From NCBI RefSeq assembly GCF_003601925.1, contig NZ_QZWH01000006.1, positions 1 to 64,000 on the forward strand: a DNA stretch of 64,000 bases. Direction: 5' to 3'. A model generated the notes under the pieces. That model ran no database searches, was not told where the DNA came from, and saw only the letters and a program-made list of their open reading frames with translations. A program made the position numbers and the translations under genes. This DNA comes from Buttiauxella izardii. Its GTDB lineage: Bacteria; Pseudomonadota; Gammaproteobacteria; Enterobacterales; Enterobacteriaceae. Below, piece by piece: positions 9,066 through 18,351 of this stretch (the stretch's first letter is position 1; every line of letters begins with the position of its first letter).

Positions 9066-9125
9066 TTGGTGGATGACGCTTTGCTTAGGCTTTTCGTAGG
9101 TCGGATAAGCGAAGCGTCATCCGAC
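9066..9125. repeat. REP/BIME element between yceM and murJ
   Basis: An intact REP at 9096-9125 has arms GTCGGAT and ATCCGAC around a short spacer. A degenerate inverted copy precedes it (GGTGGATGACGCTTTGCTTA, about 9068-9087). The same REP type recurs at 19821, 30719 and 48431 and, halved, at 407. Confidence 0.75.
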
Positions 9126-9150
9126 ATTTATTCGAAGTAATTGCTGTTAA

Positions 9151-9179
9151 CATCAACGCCTGCCTTGCAGGCGTTGATG
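9151..9179 (+). terminator. Perfect hairpin just upstream of murJ
   Basis: A 13-bp perfect stem (CATCAACGCCTGC with its complement) and a 3-base loop end 20 bp before the murJ start, followed only by TTTG. It may be the yceM terminator or a structured murJ leader; the weak T-tract keeps both open. Confidence 0.55.
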
Positions 9180-9199
9180 TTTGTGGAACCACATAATAA

Positions 9200-10735
9200 A
9201 TGAATCTTTTAAAATCGCTGGCAGCCGTCAGCTCGATGACGATGTTTTCTCGCGTGCTCGGATTTGCACGTGACGCCATTGTGGCACGAGTTTTCGGGGC
9301 AGGAATGGCGACGGATGCCTTCTTTGTTGCCTTCAAATTACCGAACTTACTGCGTCGTATTTTTGCCGAAGGTGCATTCTCGCAAGCCTTTGTCCCAATT
9401 CTGGCTGAATACAAAAGTAAGCAGGGCGAAGATGCTACCCGCGTGTTTGTCTCTTACGTCTCCGGGTTACTGACGCTGGCGCTGGCTGTCGTCACCGTGA
9501 TCGGCATGATTGCCGCGCCGTGGGTGATTCTTGTCACCGCACCGGGATTTGCCGACACCGCCGATAAATTTGCGCTGACCTCCAGCCTGCTGCGCATCAC
9601 CTTCCCGTATATCTTCCTGATTTCGCTGGCATCGTTGTGCGGCGCGATCCTGAACACCTGGAACCGCTTCTCTGTTCCGGCGTTTGCACCGACCTTTTTA
9701 AACCTCAGCATGATCGGTTTTGCGCTGTTTGCCGCACCGCACTTTAACCCGCCAATTCTGGCGCTGGCCTGGGCGGTTACTGTTGGCGGTGTCTTGCAAC
9801 TGGCGTATCAGCTACCGCATCTGAAAAAGATTGGCATGCTTGTGCTGCCGCGTGTGAATCTCAAAGACGCAGGCGCAATGCGCGTGATTAAGCAGATGGG
9901 GCCAGCCATTCTGGGTGTTTCCGTCAGCCAGATTTCATTAATCATCAACACCATTTTTGCCTCGTTCCTCGCGTCCGGTTCGGTTTCCTGGATGTACTAC
10001 GCAGACCGTTTGATGGAGTTCCCATCCGGCGTGTTGGGCGTGGCGTTAGGCACCATTTTGCTGCCGTCACTGGCGAGAAGTTTTGCCAGCGGCAATCACG
10101 ACGAATACTCGCGCCTGATGGATTGGGGTTTGCGTTTATGTTTCCTGCTGGCGCTGCCAAGCGCTGTGGCGCTGGGGATTCTGGCAAAACCGCTGACGGT
10201 TTCACTGTTCCAGTACGGTAAATTCACGGCGTTTGATGCGGCCATGACGCAACGTGCGCTGGTGGCGTATTCCGTCGGGTTGATGGGGCTGATCGTGGTG
10301 AAAGTGTTGGCTCCGGGTTTCTACTCGCGCCAGGACATCAAAACGCCAGTTAAAATTGCTATTGTGACGCTGATTATGACGCAGGTGATGAACCTCGCGT
10401 TTATCGGCCCGCTCAAGCATGCCGGGCTGTCGCTGTCGATTGGCCTCGGGGCTTGCCTGAATGCCAGCCTGCTATACTGGCAACTACGTAAACGCGATAT
10501 TTTCCACCCGCAGCCGGGTTGGGCAGGATTCCTGTGGCGCTTGTTTGCCGGTGTAATTGTGATGGCGGCGGTGCTGGTTGGCATGATGCACATTATGCCT
10601 GCATGGGATATCGGCACGATGCCGTTCCGTTTACTGCGCTTAATGGCGGTGGTGGTTGGGGGCATTGCGGCGTATTTCGCCACCCTTACGGTGCTTGGGT
10701 TCCGGGTGAAAGATTTCGCCCGCCGAACCATTTAG
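9200..10735 (+). CDS. murJ: Lipid II flippase MurJ
   Basis: MurJ is an essential MOP-superfamily inner-membrane protein that flips lipid II to the periplasmic face for peptidoglycan synthesis. Its 511 residues equal the E. coli length, with 14 predicted membrane helices. Charged residues essential in the central cavity are present: Arg18 and Arg24 ([11 protein letters not shown]), Asp39 (MATDAF) and Arg52 (KLPNLLRR). The ribosome site is weak. In E. coli the next gene is the convergent flgN; here a cold-shock-domain gene and the purine block intervene. Confidence 0.98.
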   Translation: MNLLKSLAAVSSMTMFSRVLGFARDAIVARVFGAGMATDAFFVAFKLPNLLRRIFAEGAFSQAFVPILAEYKSKQGEDATRVFVSYVSGLLTLALAVVTVIGMIAAPWVILVTAPGFADTADKFALTSSLLRITFPYIFLISLASLCGAILNTWNRFSVPAFAPTFLNLSMIGFALFAAPHFNPPILALAWAVTVGGVLQLAYQLPHLKKIGMLVLPRVNLKDAGAMRVIKQMGPAILGVSVSQISLIINTIFASFLASGSVSWMYYADRLMEFPSGVLGVALGTILLPSLARSFASGNHDEYSRLMDWGLRLCFLLALPSAVALGILAKPLTVSLFQYGKFTAFDAAMTQRALVAYSVGLMGLIVVKVLAPGFYSRQDIKTPVKIAIVTLIMTQVMNLAFIGPLKHAGLSLSIGLGACLNASLLYWQLRKRDIFHPQPGWAGFLWRLFAGVIVMAAVLVGMMHIMPAWDIGTMPFRLLRLMAVVVGGIAAYFATLTVLGFRVKDFARRTI

Positions 10736-10823
10736 TAAACGGGCTATGTAGCAAAGGCGTTCTGCATTAAACTGCGCGCTGCAAAATTTGACATATTGAA
10801 CGATTAATTAGGCGGTAATAGCG

Positions 10824-11306
10824 ATGCACGGAACAATCACAACCTGGTTTGAAGACAAAGGTTTCGGTTTTATCAAAGATGAAAATGGCGACAACCGTTA
10901 TTTTCATGTGATTAAGGTCGCCAATCCAGATCTGATTAAGAAAGATGCTTCGGTGACTTTCGAGCCAACGACCAACAACAAAGGCCTGTCGGCGTTTGCG
11001 GTAAAAGTTGAGCCAGACAGCAAGTACATCTACATCGCGGGCGAGCGCATTAAAATCACCGCGATTAAATCTTTCCTGGTTTACAGCGAAGAAGTCCCGG
11101 CTGAAACCAAGATTGATAAAGAGAACGCGGTGCTTTCTGTTGGCGCACTGATGAACAGCATTCGCCCGAAGGCTGACCCTAAACCTGGTGAAATGCGTAC
11201 GCTGAAAAAGCTGGCAGTCACCACGTTCCAGGGTTCGACGTTAATCTTCTCGGAAGATGAAATTGACGTTGAAGCCACCATGAAAGTCCTTAACGGGCTG
11301 AAATAA
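10824..11306 (+). CDS. Cold-shock-domain protein with C-terminal extension
   Basis: This 160-residue protein is of a type I recall from several enterobacterial genomes, with no established function. Residues 1-65 form a cold-shock (OB-fold) domain: GTITTWFEDKGFGFIKDENG carries the RNP1-like KGFGFI, and RYFHV corresponds to RNP2. Residues 66-160 are an extension I do not recognise, lysine- and glutamate-rich, with the stretch KLAVTTFQGSTLIFSEDEID. Nucleic-acid binding is likely for the N-terminus; the rest is unknown. It follows murJ by 88 bp and converges on uacT. Confidence 0.75.
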   Translation: MHGTITTWFEDKGFGFIKDENGDNRYFHVIKVANPDLIKKDASVTFEPTTNNKGLSAFAVKVEPDSKYIYIAGERIKITAIKSFLVYSEEVPAETKIDKENAVLSVGALMNSIRPKADPKPGEMRTLKKLAVTTFQGSTLIFSEDEIDVEATMKVLNGLK

Positions 11307-11313
11307 GCGTGTT

Positions 11314-11340
11314 GTAAAGCTCAGCCTGGCTGGGCTTTAC
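11314..11340 (+). terminator. Convergent terminator, cold-shock gene and uacT
   Basis: A 12-bp stem (GTAAAGCTCAGC with GCTGGGCTTTAC, one G-T pair, loop CTG) overlaps the uacT stop codon. On the plus strand it is followed by a modest T-rich stretch. It probably serves the upstream gene. Confidence 0.6.
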
Positions 11341-12698
11341 ACCGTTTTCTTCTCGGGAGTTTTATCAACCGCGTTGTAGCCATTAAAGAACAAATTCAAA
11401 ATCACCGAACTCGCCGTCGCCAGCATGATGCCGCTATGCAGTAACGGCTGCAGCATCGCCGGGAACTGCGAAAAGAAACCATGAGACAGTGTCGGCGTCA
11501 TGCCCATCCCAAGACTAATGGCGACGATATATAAGTTGTAGCGATTGGTGGTGTAGTTGGCGCGGGCCAGAATCCGAATCCCGGTTGCCAGCACCATTCC
11601 GAACATCACAAGCCCCGCACCACCCAATACAAACTGTGGAATTGAAGCCACCAGCACCGCCATTTTTGGCACCATTCCAAACACAATCAGAATGCCCCCA
11701 GCGGCGACACAAACCCAGCGGCTATGTACCCGCGTGACGCTAACCAGTCCGACGTTTTGTGAGAATGACGTATGCGGGAAACTGTTAAATAAGCCGCCAA
11801 TAAACGTGCCAATGCCGTCGACGCGTAAGCCTCGAACAATGTCTTGTTGGGTCAGTTTCACCCCGACAATATCGCCGAGCGCAAGAAACATCCCCATCGA
11901 TTCAATAAACACAATAATCAGCACGGCGGTGAGCGTCAGAATGGCTACCGGGTCAAAGGTGGGAGTGCCCAGAGCCATTGGCGTGACCACCGCAAACCAC
12001 TTTGCCTCTCCAAGCCCGGAAAGGCTGACCTCGTTCATCATGTATGCCAGCAAAAAACCAAAAGCAATGCCCAGCAACACCGCTATGTTTGAAAAAAACC
12101 CCCTGGCGTAACGGGTGATTAGCAGAATAAAAAGCAACACCGCCGAGGCAATACAAATATAAATAGGATCGCCGTAGCGGGGATTCCCGGCGCCGCCCGC
12201 CGCCCAATCAATGCCGACCTGAATGATGCTCAAGCCAATCGACGTAATCACAATTCCGGTCACTAAAGGAGGAAACAGCGGCATCAGTCGGCTCACTAGC
12301 GGGGCGAGCAGGGTGGTTATCAGGCCCGCCACCATGGTTGCGCCGAAAATACCGGTCAGCCCTATTTCTGGATTGGAGCCAATCGCAATCATTGGCGTCA
12401 CGGCAGCAAACGTCACCGACATAATCACCGGCAGTCGGATCCCAATAAATTTGCCAATTCCCAGACATTGAATCAGCGTCACGACGCCACAGCAGAAAAG
12501 ATCGCAGCTAATCAAAAGCGAAACGACTTCTTTGCTCAGGCCAAGTCGGTCGCCAATCATCAGGGGCACGGCCACCGCACCGGCATACATCACCAGCACG
12601 TGTTGCAGGCCTAAAATCAGTAATTTCCCTGGCGGCAGCATTTTGTCGACTTCATTGGATGAGGTATCGGGTGAAATATCCGTAGCACTATTTTCCAT
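11337..12698 (-). CDS. uacT: Uric acid permease UacT (YgfU)
   Basis: This is an NCS2/NAT-family nucleobase:proton symporter. E. coli UacT takes up uric acid with high preference and xanthine weakly. The 453-residue protein has about 12-14 hydrophobic helices. The NAT signature is QNVGLVSVTR, preceded by NSFPHTSFS; the helix-1 histidine is in LGLQHVLVMYAGAVAVPL. The ATG at 12696-12698 follows an AGGGGAAG ribosome site; the frame is open further upstream without support. A sigma54-like promoter lies about 72 bp upstream. It is divergent from uacF, as in E. coli. Confidence 0.93.
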   Translation of the reverse strand: MENSATDISPDTSSNEVDKMLPPGKLLILGLQHVLVMYAGAVAVPLMIGDRLGLSKEVVSLLISCDLFCCGVVTLIQCLGIGKFIGIRLPVIMSVTFAAVTPMIAIGSNPEIGLTGIFGATMVAGLITTLLAPLVSRLMPLFPPLVTGIVITSIGLSIIQVGIDWAAGGAGNPRYGDPIYICIASAVLLFILLITRYARGFFSNIAVLLGIAFGFLLAYMMNEVSLSGLGEAKWFAVVTPMALGTPTFDPVAILTLTAVLIIVFIESMGMFLALGDIVGVKLTQQDIVRGLRVDGIGTFIGGLFNSFPHTSFSQNVGLVSVTRVHSRWVCVAAGGILIVFGMVPKMAVLVASIPQFVLGGAGLVMFGMVLATGIRILARANYTTNRYNLYIVAISLGMGMTPTLSHGFFSQFPAMLQPLLHSGIMLATASSVILNLFFNGYNAVDKTPEKKTV

Positions 12699-12769
12699 GA
12701 TTTCTTCCCCTGTATGGCGGCGGTTTGGCAATCTCTGTTTTGCCAATCACATAAGCATCAGTGAATGCA

Positions 12770-12785
12770 TGCGTAACTGATGCCA
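12770..12785 (-). promoter_or_regulatory. Candidate sigma54 promoter of uacT
   Basis: The minus strand reads TGGCATCAGTTACGCA. It has the GG and GC dinucleotides at correct -24/-12 spacing, with TGGCA intact and TT of the -12 box changed to AC. It lies 72 bp upstream of the uacT start. Confidence 0.5.
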
Positions 12786-12883
12786 GGTTCTGGAAGAGGG
12801 GGAATTTGATTGCATTAGTGTGAAAAACATCACGTAACTGATTGTAATGACTGCGGAGCGCTAAATATTTCCCCTGAGTCATT

Positions 12884-12918
12884 TTATCAGTTTGATGTTT
12901 ATCGTCTCAGTTTGATAA
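12884..12918. promoter_or_regulatory. Putative activator (YgeV) site pair, uacT/uacF
   Basis: Two partly symmetric sites lie 20 bp apart: TTATCAGTTTGATGT (12884-12898) and GTCTCAGTTTGATAA (12904-12918). Each matches TTATCA-N3-TGATAA at 10 of 12 defined positions. They sit about 100 bp upstream of the uacT -24/-12 element and about 120 bp upstream of the uacF candidate, distances typical of enhancer sites. Assignment to YgeV is inference. Confidence 0.5.
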
Positions 12919-13036
12919 GCCAGGCCTCACTTTGCGTAGCCTGGCGCAGGCAGGATGTTTGTGTCGCCTCAATCGTGGGCGACATTCTTTGCAGTCGATC
13001 ACAAATTTAGATTTAGTCTGGTTTTCGCCAACAAAA

Positions 13037-13052
13037 TGTCCCTGTTTTTGCA
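13037..13052 (+). promoter_or_regulatory. Weak sigma54-like promoter of uacF
   Basis: TGTCCCTGTTTTTGCA has a perfect -12 box (TTGCA) but lacks the second G of the -24 GG. It lies 40 bp upstream of uacF. I list it because the shared upstream sites would serve both genes. Confidence 0.25.
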
Positions 13053-13091
13053 TTGCTGCAGATGAGTTCTGGCTTTCAAAAAGGGATGTGA

Positions 13092-15035
13092 ATGAATAAA
13101 TTTATCGCTGTTGATGCACAGGAGTGCATTGGGTGCCACGTCTGTGAAATTGCTTGCGCCGTGGCACACAATTCGCAGAGCTGGCCAGAGTCGATTGCCG
13201 CTTTTCACCCACGCATTGACGTTATTTCCCACCAGCAAAATCATGTTGCTGTCACTTGCCATCATTGCAATAACGCTCCTTGTGTCAGCAGTTGCCCGGT
13301 TGGATCATTAACTTACAAAGACAGCCAGGTTCACCTGAACGCCGCGCGTTGCATTGGGTGTAAAAACTGCGTGCTGGCTTGCCCTTTTGGGGCAATAGAA
13401 ATGGTGAACGCCGGCAATGACGCCATTTATCTGGCGCAAAAATGCGACTTGTGTGAACAAAGCGAAACCGGGCAACCCGCCTGCGTGGCTCATTGCCCGA
13501 CGAATGCACTAAAACTAATGGATGATCGTGAACTAAAAGACCTGCGATTGCGCCGACAACATTTGACGGTAAGCGGGGGGGCGGCACCTGTTCGTCGCCA
13601 GAATCTGTTAGACAAACCCGCCCGTAAAGGGGCCGAAAAGCTCCCCGCTGCACAACGCAAAATACACTTCCAGGAAATTTATCAAGGGTTGTCCAACCTT
13701 GATGCCATTAACGAAAGCCAGCGTAGTCTCCATTGCGCGCAAAAAGCGCACTGCAACTGGACGTGTCCGCTGCATAACGCCATTCCTGAACTGTTGCGTT
13801 TAGTGGCAGAAGGCAAAATTATCGAAGCGGCGGAATTAAGCCATCAGAGCAGTTCGCTGCCAGAAATTTGCGGGCGAGTCTGCCCGCAAGAGCGGTTGTG
13901 CGAAGGAGCATGTACATTAAAGCCACACGCTGGAGCGGTCGCTATCGGCAATATCGAACGTTACATTACAGATACCGCGCTGGCTCAAGGCTGGTGGCCT
14001 AAAGTGTCATCAGAAATGAAGACACGTAAAGAGCGGGTGGCTGTGATTGGTGCGGGCCCGGCAGGATTAGGATGCGCCGATATTCTGGCGCGCAGTGGAA
14101 TTCAGGTCGATGTCTATGACCGCTATCCTGAAATCGGCGGATTGCTCACCTTCGGCATTCCTCCTTTCAAGCTCGACAAACAGTTGCTCGCCACGCGGCG
14201 TGAAATCTTTAATTCGATGGGCATTGAGTTTCATCTCAACTGTGAAATAGGGCGCGACATTGCATTTAGCGAACTGCTGTCAAACTACCAGGCCGTGTTT
14301 TTAGGGGTTGGCACCTACGATTTAATGCGCGCCGGGCTTGAGCACGAAGATTCACCAGGCGTTGTGCAGGCGCTACCGTTACTGACCGCCAGCGCACGCA
14401 GAGTGATGGGGCTTGATGACGATGCCGCCACGCCGTGGATTGAGCTGGAAGGAATGCGGGTGGTGGTGCTCGGGGGTGGTGATACGGCGATGGACTGTTT
14501 GCGTACTTCGATACGCCTGTCGGCGGCGAGTGTGACTTGCGCTTATCGTCGCGATGAAGCCAGTATGCCAGGCTCGAAAAAAGAAGTGGTGAATGCCAGG
14601 GAAGAAGGCGTGGAGTTTTTGTTTAACGTGCAGCCGCAATTCATTCAACGTAATGACGCTGGTGAAGTGACCGGCATTGGGTTGATTCGCACGCAAATGG
14701 GCGAACCCGGTAGCGATGGGCGGCGTCGCCCACAGCCGGTTGCCGGTTCAGAATTTGTGCTTCCCGCCGATGTGCTGGTCATGGCATTTGGTTTCCAGCC
14801 ACACGCGATGCCATGGCTACAGGCGCACCAGGTGACCTTCGATAAATATGGCCTGATTGAAACCGGACTGGCAGGGCGGTTACCCACTCAAACTCAGCAC
14901 CCGAAAATATTCGCCGGTGGTGATGCGGTACACGGTGCTGATTTGGTCGTCACGGCTATGGTTGCCGGGCGGCAAGCGGCCCGGGATATTCTGACCACGC
15001 TTGAGGACTCTCCCGCCTGCCAGGAGCCATTGTGA
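13092..15035 (+). CDS. uacF: UacF/AegA-type ferredoxin-GltD fusion oxidoreductase
   Basis: This 647-residue Fe-S flavoprotein, YgfT in E. coli, is genetically linked there to formate-dependent anaerobic uric acid breakdown. Residues 1-160 are a HycB/HydN-like ferredoxin with four cysteine groups, beginning with Cys12-x2-Cys-x2-Cys-x3-Cys22 and including CHHCNNAPCVSSCPVG and CIGCKNCVLACPFGAI. Residues 190-640 resemble the glutamate synthase small subunit: cysteines in CNWTCPLHNAIPELL and CGRVCPQERLCEGAC, an FAD fold (VAVIGAGPAGLGCADILARS) and an NADPH fold (VVVLGGGDTAMDC). It likely passes electrons between Fe-S partners and NAD(P)H in the cytoplasm. It overlaps ygfS by one base. Confidence 0.92.
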   Translation: MNKFIAVDAQECIGCHVCEIACAVAHNSQSWPESIAAFHPRIDVISHQQNHVAVTCHHCNNAPCVSSCPVGSLTYKDSQVHLNAARCIGCKNCVLACPFGAIEMVNAGNDAIYLAQKCDLCEQSETGQPACVAHCPTNALKLMDDRELKDLRLRRQHLTVSGGAAPVRRQNLLDKPARKGAEKLPAAQRKIHFQEIYQGLSNLDAINESQRSLHCAQKAHCNWTCPLHNAIPELLRLVAEGKIIEAAELSHQSSSLPEICGRVCPQERLCEGACTLKPHAGAVAIGNIERYITDTALAQGWWPKVSSEMKTRKERVAVIGAGPAGLGCADILARSGIQVDVYDRYPEIGGLLTFGIPPFKLDKQLLATRREIFNSMGIEFHLNCEIGRDIAFSELLSNYQAVFLGVGTYDLMRAGLEHEDSPGVVQALPLLTASARRVMGLDDDAATPWIELEGMRVVVLGGGDTAMDCLRTSIRLSAASVTCAYRRDEASMPGSKKEVVNAREEGVEFLFNVQPQFIQRNDAGEVTGIGLIRTQMGEPGSDGRRRPQPVAGSEFVLPADVLVMAFGFQPHAMPWLQAHQVTFDKYGLIETGLAGRLPTQTQHPKIFAGGDAVHGADLVVTAMVAGRQAARDILTTLEDSPACQEPL

Positions 15036-15535
15036 TGACACAGTTTATTCACGTTAAACCCGAGAGCTGCATTGGTTGCCGCACTTGCGAAATCGCCTGC
15101 GACCTGGCACACGGTGAACATCATTCATCGAATGAGCGCTATTTTCACCCCAGGTTACAAGTGATTAAGCTCAGTTCATCAACGCAACCGGTGATGTGCC
15201 ACCAGTGTGAAAATGCTCCGTGTGTGGCGGTTTGCCCGGTGCGCGCTTTGGTTCAGGAGCAGGGATGCGTGGCCGCTCATGAGGCGTTATGTATCGGCTG
15301 TAAAAACTGTGTGATGGCGTGCCCGTTCGGCGCAATCGATATTTCCCTGACGCCTGAAGCAAAGATACACATTGTGAAATGTGATCTTTGCCAGCAGCGC
15401 GAAGGTGGCCCGGAATGTGTGAGGGTATGCCCGACGGCGGCACTGGAGAAAACAGATAGTCACGCGGTGGAACAGCAAGCCAGTGCGCGACGTCATGCGG
15501 TTGCGTTACAAAGTGCGTTCTTGTCATTGAAATAG
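15035..15535 (+). CDS. ygfS: 4Fe-4S electron-transfer protein YgfS
   Basis: This 166-residue HydN/HycB-like ferredoxin has four cysteine groups: CIGCRTCEIACDLAH, CHQCENAPCVAVCPV, CIGCKNCVMACPFGAI and CDLCQQREGGPECVRVCPT, enough for four [4Fe-4S] clusters. It parallels the N-terminal domain of uacF, and the two genes overlap (TGATG), so they are translationally coupled and the products probably act together. The ATG at 15035 is preferred over a GTG one codon upstream. The redox partner is not evident from the sequence. Confidence 0.9.
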   Translation: MTQFIHVKPESCIGCRTCEIACDLAHGEHHSSNERYFHPRLQVIKLSSSTQPVMCHQCENAPCVAVCPVRALVQEQGCVAAHEALCIGCKNCVMACPFGAIDISLTPEAKIHIVKCDLCQQREGGPECVRVCPTAALEKTDSHAVEQQASARRHAVALQSAFLSLK

Positions 15536-15537
15536 CT

Positions 15538-15570
15538 AAACAAGCGGCCCGATTGCCGAGCCGCTTGTTT
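15538..15570. terminator. Bidirectional terminator ygfS / ghxQ
   Basis: An 11-bp perfect stem (AAACAAGCGGC at 15538-15548 with GCCGCTTGTTT at 15560-15570) has T-runs at both ends. It lies between the convergent ygfS and ghxQ stops. Confidence 0.8.
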
Positions 15571-15573
15571 CAT

Positions 15574-16941
15574 TCAGATTGCCCATCCACCCGCGTAGAA
15601 AATGACTAACACCAGTGCAATCACAACGGTGCCAATATTTAACCGACGCCACTCATTAGAGCACACGCGCCCAACGACCAACGTCACGAATCCCAGCATA
15701 ATGCCGGTGACAATATTGCAGGTCAGCACGATAAACACGGCGCAAACCAACCCCGACATCGCATCCACAAAGTCATCGAAATCCAGTTTTGCCACATTGC
15801 TAAGCATCAACAATCCGACATACATCAGCGCGGGGGCGGTGGCATAGCCGGGGATCAAGAAAGCCAGTGGCGAAAGGAACAGGACGACTAAAAATAGTGC
15901 GCCAACCACCACGGCGGTTAGCCCTGTTTTCCCTCCCGCCGCGGTGCCTGCCGCAGATTCGATATAAACCGCCGCAGGAGATGCGCCCACCAACCCGGAT
16001 AAAATTGAGCTGACGGAGTCTGCGGTTAACGCTTTGCCACCATTGATAATCTGGTTGTTTTCATCCAGCAGATTTGCCTGCCCGGCCACGGCGCGTATCG
16101 TCCCGGTGGCATCAAAAACAGCCGTCATCACCAACGCCAGTACGCTTGGCAACACCATCGGTTGTAACGCGCCCATAATGTCGAGGCTAAAAATGAGTGA
16201 CTTGCCGTCCTCTCCGCTCAGGCTGGGTAACGCGACCAGACCGTGATATTGAACGGCGGGGTCAAAAATCAGGCCGATAATAGAAATGGCGATGATGACC
16301 AGTAAAATCCCGCCGGGAACACGCAGTTTTTCAAGCCCCAAAATAACGGCCAGACCGAGTAACGTCATAATGACAGGGAAGGTAGTGAACCCACCGAGTG
16401 CCACAGGCAGGCCTTCAATCGGGTTTTTGATCACCAGCCCCACGCCACTGGCGGCAATTAACAACAAAAACAGGCCAATCCCAATGCCTGTCCCGTGAGC
16501 AATCCCCATCGGTAGATTACGCAACAGCCAGGTTCGCACCCCCGTTACGGAAATGGCAGTAAACAGCACCCCCATCAGGAACACGGCACCCAAAGCAACG
16601 GGAACGCTAATGTGTTGCCCTAATACCAGACTGAATGCCGTAAAGGCGGTGAGTGAAATTGCACAGCCGATCGCCATCGGCAAATTGGCCCACAGCCCCA
16701 TTAATAATGAGCCGAACCCCGCTATCAGGCAGGTTGCGACAAAGACCGCGCCTGGGGGAAACCCGGCTTTCCCCAACATGCCCGGGACGACTATCACTGA
16801 ATAAACCATGGCTAAAAATGTAGTGGTGCCTGCCAGCAACTCCTGGCGAACACTGCTGCCGCGCTTTGAAATGCAGAAATAGCGGTCGAGTGCCCCTTTT
16901 TCCTGCATTGTTGCTGGTGCATCTGATGAATCGGTCGACAT
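15574..16941 (-). CDS. ghxQ: Guanine/hypoxanthine permease GhxQ
   Basis: This is an inner-membrane NCS2 transporter of the AzgA-like group; E. coli GhxQ (YgfQ) imports guanine and hypoxanthine with high affinity. The 455-residue product equals the E. coli length. Conserved stretches include [36 protein letters not shown] and [19 protein letters not shown], typical of AzgA-like permeases. The ATG at 16939-16941 follows AAGGAAAG; a frame extending 42 codons upstream overlaps guaD and is not used. It is the last gene of the ygfK-ssnA-ygfM-xdhD-xanQ-guaD-ghxQ run. Confidence 0.94.
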   Translation of the reverse strand: MSTDSSDAPATMQEKGALDRYFCISKRGSSVRQELLAGTTTFLAMVYSVIVVPGMLGKAGFPPGAVFVATCLIAGFGSLLMGLWANLPMAIGCAISLTAFTAFSLVLGQHISVPVALGAVFLMGVLFTAISVTGVRTWLLRNLPMGIAHGTGIGIGLFLLLIAASGVGLVIKNPIEGLPVALGGFTTFPVIMTLLGLAVILGLEKLRVPGGILLVIIAISIIGLIFDPAVQYHGLVALPSLSGEDGKSLIFSLDIMGALQPMVLPSVLALVMTAVFDATGTIRAVAGQANLLDENNQIINGGKALTADSVSSILSGLVGASPAAVYIESAAGTAAGGKTGLTAVVVGALFLVVLFLSPLAFLIPGYATAPALMYVGLLMLSNVAKLDFDDFVDAMSGLVCAVFIVLTCNIVTGIMLGFVTLVVGRVCSNEWRRLNIGTVVIALVLVIFYAGGWAI

Positions 16942-17008
16942 AATTCTTTCCTTATCAATGGTGTAGCAAATAGTTGGAAAGCGTTTCGCTGACGGTTTGT
17001 GCTGCTGG

Positions 17009-18325
17009 CTATGTTCGTTCGTATACCAGTTGACCATCGATGTAAGTGCGATAAATCGAGCGGTCATCGCCCAGCGTTATCATCACGAACAGTTTGTCCA
17101 TCAGTGAGACGGAGTTGTCATAACGCAGTTGCTGCAACGGCGTGGCGGTTGGCTCGAGTACCACAAAGTCAGCCTCTTTGCCGATGTCGAAATTGCCAAT
17201 ATAACTATCAAGTCCTAATGAATGCGCCCCGCCCAGGGTGGCAAGATAGAAGGCTTCATATGCCGAAAGCCGGTAGCCTTGCAACTGCATCACTTTGTAG
17301 GCTTCATTGAGGGTTTGCAGCATATTGAAGGTGGTGCCAGCGCCAATATCGGTGCCAATACCCACCTTGATTTTCTTGCGCCAGGCTTTTTGCAGATTGA
17401 ATAAACCGCTGCCGAGATACAGGTTGGAGGTTGGGCAGAAAGCAATGGTGGAATCCGTGTCATGCAGACAATCCCATTCCTCTTCCTCGAGGTGAATACA
17501 GTGGGCAAAGACGCTGTTTTTACCGGTCAAACCATAGTGATGGTAAACATCGAGGTAGTTTTTGCGCTCCGGGAACAGCTCTTTTACCCAGGCGATTTCG
17601 TCTTTGTTTTCACATAAATGGGTGTGAACCCAGGTATCGGGATATTCCTGGCGCAAACGCTGCGCCATCGCCAGTTGTTCAGGCGTTGAGGTCGGCGCAA
17701 AACGCGGTGTGATGGCGTACAGAAGGCGGCGATTTTTATGCCAGCGCTCGATTAACGCCTTACTTTCCAGATAGCTACTTTCTGCATCATCAAGCAACCA
17801 TTCGGGCGCATTCCTGTCCATCATCACCTTACCGGCAATCATGCGCATGTTGATATTGCTTGCGGCTTCAAACAACGCATTGGCGGATTCCGGGTGAACG
17901 GTGCCAAACACCAGCGCGGTTGTCGTGCCATTACGCAGAAGTTGCTTAAGGAAAAACGAGGCCATCTCGCGTGCGTATTCCGGGTCTTTATAACGTCGTT
18001 CGGTAGGGAAAGTGTGCTTGTTGAGCCACTCAAGCAGTTGTTCGCCATAGGCGCCAACCATTTCACTTTGTGGGTAATGAATATGGGTGTCGATAAAGCC
18101 TGGTACGATAAGTTTGCCGCGATAATCACGCACGCGGATTGTTTCCGGGATGCGGGATTTCCCTTCTTCCCAGCTACCAAACCACACCACTTTACCTTCG
18201 CTGATTAACAGCAAACCATCTTCAATAAACCGCAGCGCTGACTCAATTTCTTCAGGGTGCGAAATGGTGCGTGTGACATCCAGGAAGTTCCCGCGCACGG
18301 CCTTCAGATTTTGTACACCAGTCAT
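17009..18325 (-). CDS. guaD: Guanine deaminase
   Basis: GuaD hydrolyses guanine to xanthine and ammonia, feeding xanthine to the dehydrogenases of the cluster. The 438-residue amidohydrolase has zinc ligands in DTHIHYPQ, the second histidine pair in [12 protein letters not shown], and the catalytic aspartate in [16 protein letters not shown] chose the ATG at 18323-18325, preceded by AAGGA and equivalent to the E. coli start. An ATG 21 bases upstream lacks a ribosome site. It sits between xanQ and ghxQ, importers of xanthine and guanine, a functionally coherent set. Confidence 0.96.
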   Translation of the reverse strand: MTGVQNLKAVRGNFLDVTRTISHPEEIESALRFIEDGLLLISEGKVVWFGSWEEGKSRIPETIRVRDYRGKLIVPGFIDTHIHYPQSEMVGAYGEQLLEWLNKHTFPTERRYKDPEYAREMASFFLKQLLRNGTTTALVFGTVHPESANALFEAASNINMRMIAGKVMMDRNAPEWLLDDAESSYLESKALIERWHKNRRLLYAITPRFAPTSTPEQLAMAQRLRQEYPDTWVHTHLCENKDEIAWVKELFPERKNYLDVYHHYGLTGKNSVFAHCIHLEEEEWDCLHDTDSTIAFCPTSNLYLGSGLFNLQKAWRKKIKVGIGTDIGAGTTFNMLQTLNEAYKVMQLQGYRLSAYEAFYLATLGGAHSLGLDSYIGNFDIGKEADFVVLEPTATPLQQLRYDNSVSLMDKLFVMITLGDDRSIYRTYIDGQLVYERT

Positions 18326-18351
18326 TTTTAATCCTTTGTCATTCATTGCAA

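Larger units (their letters stand above)
12699..13091. promoter_or_regulatory. Divergent control region uacT / uacF
   Basis: This 393-bp gap has no gene. It contains a candidate sigma54 promoter for uacT (12770-12785), a central pair of TTATCA-N3-TGATAA-like sites (12884-12918), an overlapping FNR-like sequence (12892-12905) and a weak -24/-12-like sequence facing uacF (13037-13052). Confidence 0.6.

Noticed and set aside
9009-9199. Possible CRISPR-like repeats from recurring GTCGGAT...ATCCGAC units across the window
   Set aside because: The copies are dispersed, palindromic and intergenic, the pattern of REP/BIME elements, with no regular spacers or cas genes.
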